Source: Aphidius gifuensis (lineage: Eukaryota; Arthropoda; Insecta; Hymenoptera; Braconidae). From it: DNA of 64,000 nt. The notes under the pieces were generated by a model, which was not told where the DNA came from, made no database searches, and saw only the letters and a list, made by a program, of their open reading frames with translations. Positions within the stretch are counted from its first letter, which is position 1; the number at the start of each line of letters is the position of its first letter. Below, piece after piece: positions 1 to 14,300 of this stretch. Made by a program: the position numbers and the translations under genes. Location of the stretch: contig NC_057793.1 in the NCBI RefSeq assembly GCF_014905175.1, positions 434,001-498,000 on the forward strand, in the 5' to 3' direction.

Positions 1-547
1 AGTATCTATTTAAATAAAATCAATCAAATTTATCACTATTTTTAAATGTCAGATAAAATACAGACAATTATATTTGCGTCATTATTTTTATTTTAAAAAT
101 TTTTTCTATTATTTCTATTGTTAAATAAATTACTATTGACTATTAATTTCAAAATGTTTTTTAAATTTCAACAATAAATTGTATTTGAAATATTTTTCTA
201 TGCAATGTTGCAGTTTTTTTTTTAACTTTGGCAATGCTTGGTTTTTTAAATAAAAAATCCCTTTAAATTTATTTTTAAACTAGAGCTCAAATATATCCTT
301 CAGTAGAAAAAAAAAAAAAATAATAAAAAAGTATATAAAAGTAAAAAGTTATTTCAACATTGAATCAATTGAAATAACATATAGTAGTTTACTAGATATT
401 CAAATTTAAAATAGCATATGGATCCTTGAATATCAGTTGGATTGAAATGTTATTTGTGATGAGCGTGGGTGAATGTTGGTTTATCTTATTTTTATATAAA
501 TTCATTTATTAATTGTACACAGCAAAATCAATATATTATATACTGAC

Positions 548-3500
548 CTCTTCTGTTTTGGAGGAAGTGGTGGTTGTTGTTGTGGGTGTCTCAATGAGAC
601 TGGTAAAACTAGCCCTACTTCCATGTCTACTACTTCTTGATAAACAAGTGACGTCAGATATTTCACCAGTTGCAATTCTTGCCAGTCGATCGTTCTCCAG
701 ACACTGCGATATTGGAATTCCAAATACAAGACCACCCGAGGAATCTGAAATGTCAATCAATCACATATCATTCAATTTATATTTTTTTTTATTATTAGCT
801 GGAAATATATTTGTTTTTTCTTTTTCAATTAATAACAACTTTTTGTAATTTATAGAAGATATACTCAATAAGTTATTTCTAATTTATTTAATTTGTATTA
901 ACAATTAATTTAATTAACATTAAAAGGTAATATAAATTTTTAAAATAAAATTTCGATAATTTAATTAAATGATTATTTCATCAATTAAATCTATTGGAAA
1001 ATTAATTTGAATAAATTATTTATATTTTAATTATTTTTCTATTTTTTTTGTTTTAAAATAATAATTATTTTTTAAATGAAGAAAATTTTAGTTCAAGAAT
1101 TTATTGATTTATTTTTCTAATTAACAGCAAGTAGAAAAATAATAAATTATTCAATTTTTACTAATTTTTTTTCTATCAATTTAACGAAATTGTTAATGGC
1201 ACCGATACGGAAAAATTTACGGGAAAATACGGGGACATTTTCGGGTACTATATGTATACGAGCATTGCATATATATTCACCGTAAATTTTTCACTTTTCC
1301 CATAAGCTGCAGTATAAATATCTCCGTAGTTTCCGTAAATACGGAGAATTATACGGTGCAAATAGTGTCACCGTAATTATTAGTATATTCAATAAATTTT
1401 ATTCATCAATGATAATAATAAATGTCTCATTAATTGATGATAATTTTTATACAAACGTTATTAACAGATAGCTACATCAAATTAGCGTTTTCAATATTAA
1501 ACAATTTTTTTATCAATGAATATATTTTTTGAATTTTTCATTTTTCATTGAAGGATATATACAGATTTATTTATTTATTTTTTTTATTTATTTATTTATT
1601 TAATTTTTAATATCCCAGCGGCTGGAGGCCATTATAAGGACTAGGATAAAATTGCAGTAAGCAATTTAATACAATTGTTTTTAATACTTTAAAATTTTAT
1701 AAATAATTGAATAAAAGTCATTCAGATTATATTTAAAATATCTTAATAATATGTAATTTGAATAATTTTTATTCAATTACTTATAGAATTTTCGAAATAC
1801 ATATAAATTTCTAATTATATGTTTAAATATTTTTGAAATAAAAAAAAAATGTATTTCATTATAAAATAACAAAAAAAGAAATAATTATATTTTCGAAATT
1901 TAATAAAATTCATCAGTATAATTTTTTATAACACACAAATGCAATTTTGACGTTTTCCATAACACTTGTGTACGATTATAGAATTTAATCTAGGCCAAGA
2001 AATTTATAATATGTATATTTTTTAGTAAATAATAATTTTTCTGATATACTTGTGAGAAAATATAAATTTAAATACTCAAAATATACCTCAATATCTAAAT
2101 TTAGAAATGCAAAATTGAAACATTCTTTTTATAAATTATTTCCTACATTTTAATTTCGATAAATTAATATTTTCCAATGATCAATTAAAAAACAAAAATA
2201 ATTCATTTAATAAATTTATTAAAAAATAAAATAAACAACGAGTTCAAAATTAAATTGTAAATTAAAAATAACTGCTCATTGTTAAAGAGGCTTTTGATTG
2301 ACGTCTAGTGCTTTCGACACGGTTCTTTACACCTCATTTAAAGATAACGAAGATAAAAAAAAAAAAAAAAATACAAAAACATATGAGATAAATAAATAAA
2401 ATTAAGAGGGCGCACACCCGGCATTTGTATAGATCGCAAATAAACTTTGTATATGCGGAAATATGCAACCGACCACCCTGTTTCTATATTTAGACTGGAG
2501 AAATTGTGTCTCATTCTCATACCAGTCCGGACGATGATGTTACGTTTAAAATTTTTCAGGACTGTGATAAATAAATCAATAAATAAATCAAACAAGCTCA
2601 TTAATGAGCTTTTAATTTTATAATTTTGTCAAACAATTATCCCATTAAAAAAATATTTTAAAAATTAAAAAACAAAAGCTCTTTTTGTGTATGAATTAAA
2701 TTTCCTCATCAGAGTTAATTTGTTGAATAAATTTAATCGCTATTTGCCCAAGTGTAAAGGACAAAAAAAATATATAAAGTGTATTAAAATTTAAAAATAA
2801 CTGAAATTTTTAAATTTCAAACTGATTATAATTTTTCCACTTGGGTTTTTTTAAATTTAGTAAAATATTTTGCAAAGTAATACAAAAATTTTCCACTCAA
2901 TGATAAGAATTTTCCAGTGCTCATTGACATTATATTCACATGCTTGAACTTTTTGTAAACAAACGATATAATGCAAGAAGACAATGATTATCAGATACAC
3001 AGTAAAGAGCCAACAATCATTCTGGATGAGTGGCTTAAATGAGAATTTAAGCATCAAATGGGTCAGTGATTTTATCAAACAAGGGATTCTTGATGATACT
3101 CAACCTATCAGTTTTTATTGAACAGAAAAATTTCAAGCTTTATATATTTTTCTCTTCACATTTTCACAAATAATATTTTTCAAATTGAACATACCCTTTT
3201 CTTTTTTTTCTCCTTTTTTAATATAAAAATAATAAATAATAAAATTTGAAATGAAAAAAAAATTATGAAGAGAAATTTCATTGCAATTTTAAATAAAACA
3301 AATATTTTATTTTTTATTCTAGAGATCAAAGTAAATTTATTTTTTGTTTATATATTTTTTTTTGTTTATGAAAATAAAATTCGCTTAATATCACATGGTT
3401 TTTGATAAATATATAAAAATTTTATGTCTCGGTATGTATTATAATGAGAATTAAAATATTATTTATTTATTTATCACTTTAAAATTATTTTGATTCAAAG

Positions 3501-6500
3501 AAACACATTAAAGTGGTTTAAAAAAAAAGGAGAATAATAATATACATGTCTGAGAAAGAGTCACATGAAGAGTATGCAATCTCTATTTTTTACCATGAAT
3601 ATTTATAAATAGTATTTGGTGGCTATTGCTGGACTTGAAGTTTCTTTTGCCTTCTCGTAAATGTAACGACCAATTCACTACTGCCAAATGTACGGAAATA
3701 AAGCTACATATTACTTGTGCTTGACATCCATAAATATTTGTTTAAAAATTTAATTTATAATAAAGAGATAACGAGACTTTCAAATTTTTTTTTTTTCAAA
3801 TTAAATTTAAAAAAAAAAAATGAAAATGACAAATAAAATGTAAAAATATAATATTAAATATATTAAATTTCTATTTAAATTTTTAAATTTCGTTTAACAA
3901 TTTTATGATGCTTTTTCATTCAAAAAAAAAAAAAAAAAAAAAATTATTTTGCATTGTTTAATTAGGATTATGTATTTAAAAAAATAAATAAATAATAATA
4001 ATTTCTTTTTTCAAATCTTACCTTTATCATCTTTATTTTTATTTTCAAAAAATCCAGTTGTCAGAGCTTTTCTCTTCAACAAATAAGCTTTTCTTTTTGG
4101 TTTATTTGTAACAGATCTACTCGTTAGAGATTCTAAAAAAAAAAAAAAATACAAAAAAATATAAATAAAATTTGTTGTAAAAAAATATATTGAATGTAAT
4201 TAATAGTACCAACCATTTGGTGGCCTTATGACAACACCAAGATTAAGTGCTTGCAACTTAGCAACAGCAACTCGACAAAGGACTTTTCGCTCAACTTCAG
4301 ACAGGGCTCTCAATGATGTATCTTGAAGAGTAACTCGACGCCCACTTGTACCAGCCCACGTGCATTTTCCCTTTAATTAAAAAACACATATATTTTAAAT
4401 ATCAATTTAGCTTTTTTTTATTTTTTCTAATCACTCGACGAGTGTGAAATAATTTATTGAGAATATTCAAGTGGTCATTTTATTAAAGCACAAAGTAAAT
4501 ATAATTTAAATACAATTTAAATATAATTTTATATACAAAATTAAAAATACCATGCAACTTTGTTACTGATGTATTATTTCTGGAAAGTGGCATGAATAAA
4601 TTGGCTGTGAAAGGACGATGTGAATCATTGAAAATGTCAGAGCAAAGAATAATAATCAACTTGTATGCGAGCTTTTTTTTTCAGTAAGTAAAATATATTA
4701 GACAAAAAGAAAAAAAAAGGCAGCTTTTTATTCAATTTATATTATGAATTTTTTATATTTTTTCTATGAAATATTTAGAAAATAATTCGAGTTATTATTT
4801 TATAAATATATCCAAAGATTTTGCGATATTTAAAAATTTTTAAAAATAGGGTAATATAGCACATGCTTGGAATGTAACTATTTTTGTCGGCGCCAGTGAA
4901 AATTCCGAGGCCCTAATATGTCGTTTCTCGGTCTAATGAGTTTTGCCAGTCACAAGGTCATCCCTTGATGTCTATCAATCATATTTTGAGGTCAAAAAAA
5001 TTCATACAATATACACTTTATCAAAAAGGACATTAATCCAACAAACAAAAAGAAAAAAAAAAAAAGAAGAAGACGAATATACAGATAAAAAACAAATTGT
5101 AATTGTTATTTTTTTTTAGGCTCCACGTGGTGTCGAGGTCAAGCGAAAATAGTCAGCAGACATGTTTACGAATAATAAAATACTATCACGTATTGAAAAG
5201 AAGAAAAAAAGGAGAAAATAAAAACGCAATAAGAAATTCAAAATAAAAAGTGGGTGTGGCATGAATAAAAAAAAAAAAATAATATCTCTATTAATTTGAG
5301 TGTGAAATTTTTGATTTTATCAAATAAAGGAAAAACTCACTTGAGGTGTCCAAACAGAGGGTTGATTGACAGTTCTAGAGGTACTTTTGCTTCTTGATCT
5401 CCATATTCTTTTGGCAACCAAACGACTGCCATGATGTACAACACTGCTAGAGGATTTGCTCTTCTGCATTGCTGCTCCACCTGAAGAATTTGAAGAAGTA
5501 AGAGCTGGTGAACCTGGTGCCGAATGTGGCTTGTCTTTGTGAGTATTAGAACCATGAAGGAGATGGGAAAGAAAGGATTGATGATGATGATGTTTTGGTG
5601 TTGTTGGTTCTTCAGATCCTAAACCAGCATCAATGCTACTTCTTGAACTAGCATTTCTACTTGCTGGTGATGTTGTTGTATCAGCATCAGAAATATTATC
5701 ACCAGCCTCAATTGACAATGTTCCACTTTCTTTATAACGTAATATCCAATTTTCATTTGTCTGTGATCCTTTATTATTACCATCGTCATCACCTGGTTTT
5801 GTTATTTCACCTTTTGCCTTAATATTTCGTAAATTTCTATCATAATTGACACGTTTAAATCTGTCAGCTTTATCAGCATCCATTGATTTTTTTCTTGCCA
5901 TTCTTAAATATCTTTTAATTGTATCACTAACTGATGGTGACACATCATCATTTTCAACACTACTACGTCTTCGAAAATTTTTTCCACAATCACGTGGATT
6001 ATCTCTTTCTTCTTTATCTCTATCAGCAATAAGTGAATCAATTATTTCTTTACTCAATGGATCAGTTTGTGCAGCAGTATCAACAGGACTTCGATCAGTA
6101 CTTGGTCCTTGTACAGCAATCAATGGTGGTGGTGATACCAAATCTCTTCCACCTCTTTGATTTGATTTCCAATCATTATCACGAGTTCGAGGATTACCCC
6201 ACCAACGTGGTGGTTCATTGTATGCACCTGTTGCTCGTGGTCCACGAAAACCCCTCGTACATCTTAGATCAAAATATAATTTTTCCAACAATTTACGATC
6301 AGTTAAAATACCAGATATAACATGCTCACGATTTGGTGATTTAGCATAATGACGACTGAGAGTTTCAAGAAGTGATTTGTGTATATAATCACCACGATAT
6401 GGTACTGTTGGTTCAAGTGGCACATAAGTATTAACATTACTTGGAACATTGCGGCTGGAAGAAGCTCGTGGTGGTGGTGGTGGTGGAGTTGTTAATGGTG

Positions 6501-7290
6501 ATGGTGGTGGAGGTATTCTTCTTCGTGATGTATCATCTTTTCTTTCTGACATTATGAGATTTAAATGTTGCTGAAGTTTATCAATAAGACTCTGATAATC
6601 AAATGGAAAATTTGTACTTTCAGTACTGTCAGCTGAGCTAGAAATTTTTGAATCCTTAGCTAAAATATTATCTGATTCACCAGGCTCCCCATGCATGTTC
6701 AAATATTTTTGTAGCATATCAGCCAATGCTTTTGCCTCGGCATCTTCTTCACGAGTTCGTCTTTGATCAATTGGCGTGTTGGGAATACTACCACTTGCTA
6801 GTAACCAGTCTCTTTTTAATTTTGCTGGATCAAAACGTCCACCAGATGTTGCTTGATATATCAGGGCATTTGGTGATCCCCGTGAGTCATCAGCTTCATC
6901 AGCAGAACAAGCTTTTGTTCGACAACTTCCACCTTTAACCAATCTTCTATTTCTATGTGCTCGAAAACCTAAACTTCCTGGATACGATGCTTTTCGCCAG
7001 AGTAAAAATTTTGGCTCACGTTGACAAACTTCCTGAAAGTATTGTTCAATTTTTGGTATATCCTCGGTTCTATTGTGTGTACCATCAGGAATTAAACGAC
7101 GACCGGCATCTGCCATATATCGCCATGTTTTTCTTGTCAATAGCCATCTTTCTTTCATTGGTTTACTTGATTTTTTAGTTCTACGTTCTTTTGATGATGC
7201 TGGAGTTGCATGATGTGATGATGAACCAACATTTTCACAACTATCACGACGTGAAAAACGTCTACCACTACCGCTGGAACGCTCAGCCAT
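548..7290 (-). CDS. RhoGAP-domain protein, 5' part (ARHGAP6/36-like), incomplete at the left edge
   Basis: Four exons join in frame on the minus strand: 5341-7290 (650 codons, donor gtgagt, phase 0), 4214-4370 (phase 1), 4022-4132 (phase 1), 548-744 (phase 0, donor gtcagt); the rest lies beyond position 1. The first ATG is at 7290; the open frame reaches a GTG at 7326 but no earlier ATG. Exon 1 encodes a basic, low-complexity region with a conserved-looking block near residues 50-110 (KTWRYMADAGRRLIP, KFLLWRKASYPGS), proline runs and an HHHH tract. Exon 2 gives RRVTLQDTSLRALSEVERK, like the LSELER block that precedes the GAP domain in ARHGAP6/36. Exon 4 begins LVFGIPISQCLEND, the usual start of a RhoGAP domain (FGVPL-type). 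The product should stimulate GTP hydrolysis by a Rho-family GTPase; the catalytic arginine is outside the window. Family placement within RhoGAPs is tentative; the exon chain is well supported. Confidence 0.8.
745..4021 (-). other. RhoGAP intron 3 (about 3.3 kb), AT-rich
   Basis: Intron between the 4022 donor (G|gtaaga) and the 744 acceptor. Besides the TACGG hairpin it holds two GC-richer patches: 2290-2600, which includes a non-repetitive stretch with mixed codons, and 3594-3680, which could be a frame-preserving cassette exon. The rest is homopolymer-rich and shows nothing I can name. Confidence 0.7.
1199..1385. repeat. TACGG-rich inverted repeat, MITE-like
   Basis: About ten TACGG/CCGTA pentamers are crowded into 190 bases of otherwise AT-only DNA. 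The left arm (about 1199-1245, with TTTACGGGAAAATACGGG) is matched imperfectly by the reverse complement of the right arm (about 1318-1380, with TTTACGGAAACTACGGAG). The arms are separated by ~75 bases, so the sequence can fold into a long imperfect hairpin. It has no ORF. It lies in the large RhoGAP intron. Confidence 0.5.
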
Positions 7291-7599
7291 TGCGGCGTCC
7301 CGCTCTTTTTTTGCTACACGCACCACTTTCGCGTTTTAACAACTTATTATCATCTATCATCAACCTCTATCACCATTATCAACATTCCAAATTATTCAAC
7401 ACTATTACGGCTTATTTATTTGCACATTTTTTTTTCATTTTTTAAATTTTTTTATCACAAAAACACTTGACAAAAAACCACGATAAAAATTGATCACTTT
7501 TTCTATTTGTATTTTCTAAATTATAAATTTAAAAAAAAAATTGATACAAGCCACTGGAAATTATTCTATTATTATTATGCTTTTTTTTTGAATTTCTTT

Positions 7600-8345
7600 T
7601 TATGCTTTTTATTTTTGTACGACACGTAAAACACACACACACACAAATAGAGATGAATATAGTGGAGGCAAGTTGTGAGAAATCACTGCCCAGCGATTCC
7701 TCAATCTTCTATTTTCGTATCGGGCACCGATCCGATCAACCAAGTGATTCCCGTGGCCAAACTTTACGCTCTTCACATTGGCAATTCATTTTTTTAAAAA
7801 TATTATTTAAATATTATTAAATGCAAAAATTATAATTAATTTAATCATCACATGCAATAATTGCGCAATACTTTGTTTTTAAATTTTTTTTGTTTATATT
7901 TTGTTGAAGCTACACATTCAACTGTTGGTAAGTTTTGTAATTAATTTATCTTAAATCATCACTCACTGGTATATTTTAATTTATAAATTAAATATCATTT
8001 GTTGTTGGTATTTAATAACCACACACTTTGAGCAAATATCATCTTAAATTAACTTGGTCAACTTATTCATTAACACATTTGATATTTAAAGAAAAATAAA
8101 CAATAAAACTTGGTCATTAACAAAAAAAAGAAGATAATATAATTTGTTTAATTTAATTATGATTTAAAATTGATATTATTGGGTCCAGTTGGTTGTCTCG
8201 TGAGCCGGCAAGGTGGAGGCTGTCTAAGGTACGCGACTACTGCTCTCAGGGCGTCGCGACGACGTAGACACTCTGTTTCTAAAAGCGTCTACAAACCTCC
8301 CTCACACCTCGTCCCGTTTTTAGTTTCTTCTGATCCCCTCATCAT
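7600..8345 (-). promoter_or_regulatory. Candidate promoter/5' UTR islands of the RhoGAP gene
   Basis: Two GC-richer patches stand out upstream of the minus-strand RhoGAP start: about 7640-7790 and about 8170-8340, the latter with several CpGs (gcgtcgcgacgacg). An (AC)n run lies at 7627-7645. In an AT-rich insect genome such islands just 5' of a gene are often first exons or core promoters. No ATG with a good coding frame was found there. Assignment rests on position and composition only. Confidence 0.35.
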
Positions 8346-8393
8346 CATCATTATCATCATCAACATCATCATCATCATCAGCAACATCATCAT
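8341..8393. repeat. (ATC)n microsatellite, imperfect
   Basis: Trinucleotide repeat of ATC with AAC and AGC interruptions, directly following the GC-richer island at 8.2-8.3 kb. A related short CATCATCAT run occurs at about 8740-8758. Confidence 0.9.
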
Positions 8394-8399
8394 TTTTAC

Positions 8400-11300
8400 T
8401 CTTTGCCACTTTTACTTTATTATTTTTTTTTTCTCTTCTCTTTTCTTTTTCATCTGTACCATTTCATGACACTCTTCAAATGTTCAAAAAGATTTTATGA
8501 AAACTCAAGATGTACACTCAACTCAGCCAACAATATACTTGTATTTTTTTTTTTTTACATGTCGATGAAATATTTTTGTCAATATCATAAACATCTTGAA
8601 GATTCATCAACAAGTTGCTCATTATTATCAACAATTTATTTATCTCAATAAGCTTTGCTCCAGTGTGTCATCTTGCTATGAAAATTTAGTTGAATTTTTC
8701 CATAAAACAACTAATTTAAAAGTCATTTTTTTTTATAACATCATCATCATCATCATCAAGGAAATGGATTTACAAAAAAAAAAAAAAAACATAAAACAAT
8801 TTATCATCTAGATGAAAATATTAATTATTCAACAATTACATGACTGGGTTGGTGTTATTATTAAAATATGCAGAGACAATAATTAGGATAGTATTGTTTT
8901 TTTTTTTTGAATTTTATTTTGTCACAGATATTTGCAATTTTTTAATAGAAAAAAAACTAAATAATATTTTAATAGGATATTTTGGCAATGTGACGTGATA
9001 GAGTTGCCTCGGCCTGAATAACGTGTGTGATTCGTTTGCAACAGTGGATTGACTATTCAAGACGATCCCTTGGGGTCACCAGTGACGTATTAAATTACGC
9101 ATGTGTGTGTGTCTGTGTGTATAGTTTTTTCGGGAATTACTCAACAAATAAAAAAACTCCAGATTGCCTATTTCAAGAATTATCGTGTTACAAATATTTT
9201 TTTTTAATATTTAATTTGGATATATTAAATTGATTAATTGATGTATTTTAATTTTAAATTTTTATTAAATTAGAAAATTAAATTATAAAAAGTTTAGAAT
9301 TAAAATTAAAAAAATATTTTAAAAATTTCATTGTAAATTTGTTTTTCTTTTTTAAAAAAAATAAATTTCTATTTTTTTTATTTTTTAGTTTCTAATTAAA
9401 TTCACTGAATTATTTATGTAAAATTTAAATTATAATAATTTAATAAAAAAAAATTTTTTTAAATATCTATTTGTTATTTGTTAAAAAAACTAATTAAATA
9501 TTTCTAAAAAAATTAAATAATTGATATTTTATTTAATCAACAATTTCAATAAATATTAAATTATTTACAATTCAATTTTTTGTATGTCCTTTTTTTATTT
9601 CTCTTTGACAAATAAACAATTGTATTTTTTATTTTCAATTTAAATTTTTTAATAAATAATATATTTTTCGAATTATTTATTTAACACTTGTGCAGATTAT
9701 TGGACTGTGAGTGCCTACGTGATCTCGAGACTAAATTATAAATCAGAAAACACGTTTATATTTTTTTTTTTAATCCCTCAAGTGTACAGTATAACTTTGC
9801 TAGTCAAATTTTTCATTCTTAGTTATTTTTGTATTTATTTTTTATTTATTTATTTAACGAATAAGATGATCGTTCTATCATTTACAAGGTCTATCTAACA
9901 CATTGCGGATATTTTATTTTTTCACCATACAAAAATTTTTTTAAAATACATTTCTATACCTATTTTTGAATAATACAAAAATTGAAATAAAAAAAATCTA
10001 AGCTATAGTATTTTGTATAACAAAAATACATTTGACTGATCAAAAATAAAATTTGCTAACACTGGGTTAAAATTTATCCATCCATTGAGCAATAAATGTG
10101 AACCTTGTTTTTAAAAATAAAAATTTAAATAACGTGGGATATTTTGTAATTTAATGAATGAAAGATAAGAGATATTTTATTATTTATACCAATTTATTCA
10201 AAGCTTTATAAATATAATTAATTAAATACATAATAAATAAAATTCGATAAAAAATAATATCGAGGGTCAAAAGTATCGTCATTGATTAAATTTTCCTTGA
10301 TACTTGTAAGTAGAAATAATACAAGAACGTCCTTAAGAATATACAGAAATATTGGCCTCAATAAATCCCAATTGCCGTGTGTTTTGTATGGCAAGATTAA
10401 AATAGATATTTTGTTGTTAGAGACCACTACCTCTCAACGATCAAATAATACAACTTTTTTTCATGATATTATTTTTAAATTACTGATGTACCATCTTTTA
10501 ATTAGCTAGCTAAAAAAAAAATCAACATTGACATTTTATTTTTCACTTAGATAAAATTCGAAAAAAAAATGCTTTACATTTTCTCATGTATGAAAAACTT
10601 TTTTATGAATAGAAATTGAGATAAGGCAAGTCTGGCAGACACATTGGCAACATGAATAAAAAATTCAAAATAATTTAAATATTTTATTTGTGGAAATTTT
10701 TGAGCAACAAGTGATAGAAATATGTTTTAAATTTTTAATAAATATAATTTACATAGAAATTTTGAAATTTAGTATATTATTTGTTATTTTTAATATTATC
10801 TGAATTTATTTTCAATGTAATTTATCAATTTTTTGTCCATAAAGTTATTTTTATATAAAAAAATTTCAAAATTACGATAAGTACAATTTTCTAAATGCAC
10901 GTCTACTATTTTATACGTGCACAATAAATTTTTTAGTGTTTAATAAAATAACGTATATAAAAATAGAAATTTTAAGTATCAAGAAAAATTATTTTTATAA
11001 TAAAAAAAAAAAAACAAAAATAAAATTATTAATAATTTTTAAACATTTGTATTAATTTTTATATTATTTTGTTTTTCATGATAAAATTAAATTCTGAAAA
11101 TTTTATCGATAAAAATTATATACATTTGAAATACTAAATAAATATAAATCGAATAATATTGAATGTTTATTCATCTTGTTTTTTGAAAATTTCAAGTATA
11201 AAAAAATACACCCTGAGTTTTATTATTTTCAATAAGGTTTCCATGATCGCCGCAGGGTGTAAATTCAAATAAATTTATTACGTATACAAATTTTTAAAAA

Positions 11301-14300
11301 AATAAATGTATTATGAAAGTGTTTTTTCTCAATAAATATTTTTTATTATTTTTTAAATTATTGTTAAGTGATGTGAAAACACTCACTGTTAATATCCAAA
11401 TATTCCCATGAATATTTATAAACTCGTTCAACTAAATTTCACAGTTAATCAAATAATTTTGTTGTTGAAAAAAATTTAAAAATCAATTATAAATTATTTC
11501 CTTAATGAATGTCATTAAAAAGAAAATGAAAATTAGCATTACAACTAATTAAAAAATTTATTTTATTATTTATAAATATAAAGGCAATTTTTTCGAAAGA
11601 AAAATTTGACGAAATATAAATTTATCAAGTATCCTTTTTTCAAATTAAAAATATTATAAAAATATAGATATTACGTGGTTCTGCTTTAAATCACAAGCTC
11701 CAAAGATATCAATAAATTTTATCGCCCACATCAGGATTCAATAAAGCTCATATTGAAAATAATTTTTTTTTTTTCCCATCTTCCCCTCGAAATAAAAACT
11801 TTTAATATACATATCAAGAAAGAAAAAAAAAAAAAGAAAATTGTGATTTTTAAAATTGAAAATACAGCTTTAAAATAAAAAAAATTGATAAAATAAAAAA
11901 ATAAAACAGATGGTTAAAATTGCACTTGCATTGAAGACGAGGGTGGTAATACAAAACAGTCTGACCTCATCGATCGATGACGTTCGTCGAGGCTTGGCAC
12001 TTGGTGACACTGTCTAATATGTCACATGTCATATACAATAATTATTTTAACTAAATACCAAAAAAAAAAAAAAATGCAATAATTACAGCCAGTTTGGTGT
12101 CATCGACTGATCATCATATTTATTTTTGGCAAAAATTTATTACTTTTTCTTTTTTTTTTTTTTTTTTTTCCTTTGCGACACACATTAATGTTTAATATTT
12201 ATTTTTATTATTATTATTTTCGTCATCTACAGTGTATATTGTTGATGAAAATTTTTATAGAAAAAAAAAAAAAATTTATGATCTTTTGAAAAGACCTCTC
12301 AAGGGAGCTTCATAAAAAATGATAAACTTATATTTCCAAATATCCAAGCATGAAGAGCTTTGAAAGAACGAGAAAAAAAAAAATAAAATTTTGTTCAGAT
12401 TTAATAAGACTTTATTGAATGGACACAAATAAATCCGTACGAGTCAACTGGGGAATTTTGAGCTTTTTTTGCAATATGAATAAAAGAAATGAAAAATAAA
12501 AAAAAAATATTATTAGTAGTGTCGAGAGCTTTTTTCGTTGTATATTTAATTATGTAAAATTAAATTCGTCTATTTTTTGACAAACAATTGCGCCAGAAAT
12601 ACCGCAATAGCATCCCCCTTCTTGAACCCTTGTTTTAATTTTATTTCTGCTCACATGATCATCATCAACTACTATAAAATATATTCAAACAAAACGTCTA
12701 CTATTTTTATTTTCTTTTAATTTTTCTTTTTTTAAATTTAATATAGATTCATGTTAACGCACAAGAATCGTAACTTGGCCAACAACTTGACGACAATTTT
12801 TACAAGATTAATGTACATTCTTTTCAATGCCATCATCGATAGTTGCAATTTTCAAAAAATAAAAATTCATTTATATATATAATTACAATCTAAAATTTAA
12901 TAAATGTTTTTTTATTTTTAAAAAATATATTGTTATTTTATGGATGAAGAAAAATTAAAAAAAAAAAAGAATTTTGTGTTTAAAAATAAAACAGTGTACG
13001 TATTGAAGATGAGTTACTAAAAATAGATTTAAAAAATAAACACAGTGTAAAAGCATAATCAAATGCGAAAATAATAAAAAAAAAAAAAATTTGTAAAATG
13101 TTTTTTAAAATAAATAAAAAATTAAATTACGATAATTGTTATAAATTTTCAATTGAATTTTAAATGTTTTATCATTGGTAAATTTAAATGTTGAATTTAA
13201 TGAAATGAATTAAGCTTGAGTGCATGTCCAAATGGCTATTAGATCTGGGACAAGTTGTAAGTATAAATTTCTACTATCCAATTATATTATATACCTGTTT
13301 TTAAAAAAAAGAAAAATAAGTTACTCTTAAAAATCATCGAGAGTGTTATAAGACGCATGAATATTATTTTTAGTTTGTGCAAAAATATCAACAAGGTCGC
13401 CGACGTGAACACACACACAAGTGTTGGTTATTTTTTTTTTTTGATGTGTCGCTGCAAATTGGGAAAATAAAAAAATATTTAATTTTTTTGTGAAAAAGAA
13501 AATGCCAATTTTATTGTGGTAAATAATTTACCACTTTGCCTACTACAAAAAAGCTCAAAATAAAATTAGTGCTGCCATCATACGAGAGCTTTCATGTACT
13601 AGCCTTAACTTGATTTAAAAAAATAAAAAATTTTTTTATAATTAAATAATTATTATAATTAATAGAAATTTTTTTAAATATTTTTTTAACACGTGTTTTT
13701 AAAAAAATAATAATAATGTTTGAAAATATTATCAACAAGTGGTATATTGTCAAGAAAATAAAAGCTCACATATTGATTTATAATAAGTAAGTTTTCCTGT
13801 GAAAAGCTACATAAAAAAAAAGCTCGTAGTATTGTCGATCGAATAGAAAAGCTTTTCATTAAATTGATTAATTTTCTCGTCAGATGGCAAGATAAAATTT
13901 AAATTGAGCTTTTATTAAAATTAAAATTATAAAAAAGCTCATCTAAGTTTAAAAAGAATAATATAATTTTAATAATTTATTTATAACAATATATATAATG
14001 TAAAAATTAAAAATAGAAAAATTTAATTCCAAAAAATTTCTAATGACGTTAGTTGAATTTGTCATGGATTAATTATTAGTGGATAAATATAATTACGTAG
14101 TAAATAAAATGAGATAAATTTAGGGGCCAGAAAATATATATATAATATTAATTTTAAGATCTAATAAGCTCTCTCCAAGGTCTTTGGCCTTTTAAAATCA
14201 TAATAAGACTAAAGTATAACTTAGGAGATGAGCTTTTTTTCTATAATCAATTTTTTTCTTTTTGGCTAAATGACGTTTTTGATATTCATATATGCTTGTT

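Noticed and set aside
502..848. Overlapping open frames on both strands at 0.5-0.85 kb
   Set aside because: Shadows of RhoGAP exon 548-744; only the minus frame DSSGGLVFGIPISQ joins with correct splice sites.
7291..7326. Extension of the RhoGAP frame to position 7326
   Set aside because: The upstream codon is GTG, not ATG; the first ATG is at 7290. The extension is kept only as a possible spliced-in stretch.
5846..7445. Plus-strand frames opposite the RhoGAP exon
   Set aside because: Antisense shadows of a long coding exon, with Leu/His-rich composition typical of reverse frames and no splice or domain support.
8170..8811. Ile/Phe-rich frames over the ATC microsatellite
   Set aside because: Low-complexity translation of simple repeats, with no homology or splice context.
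13200..13265. A terminal exon completing the 17.4-kb first exon (minus, with early stop)
   Set aside because: Phase fits and gives eleven residues before a stop, but the acceptor lacks a pyrimidine tract and the product would be only ~29 residues.
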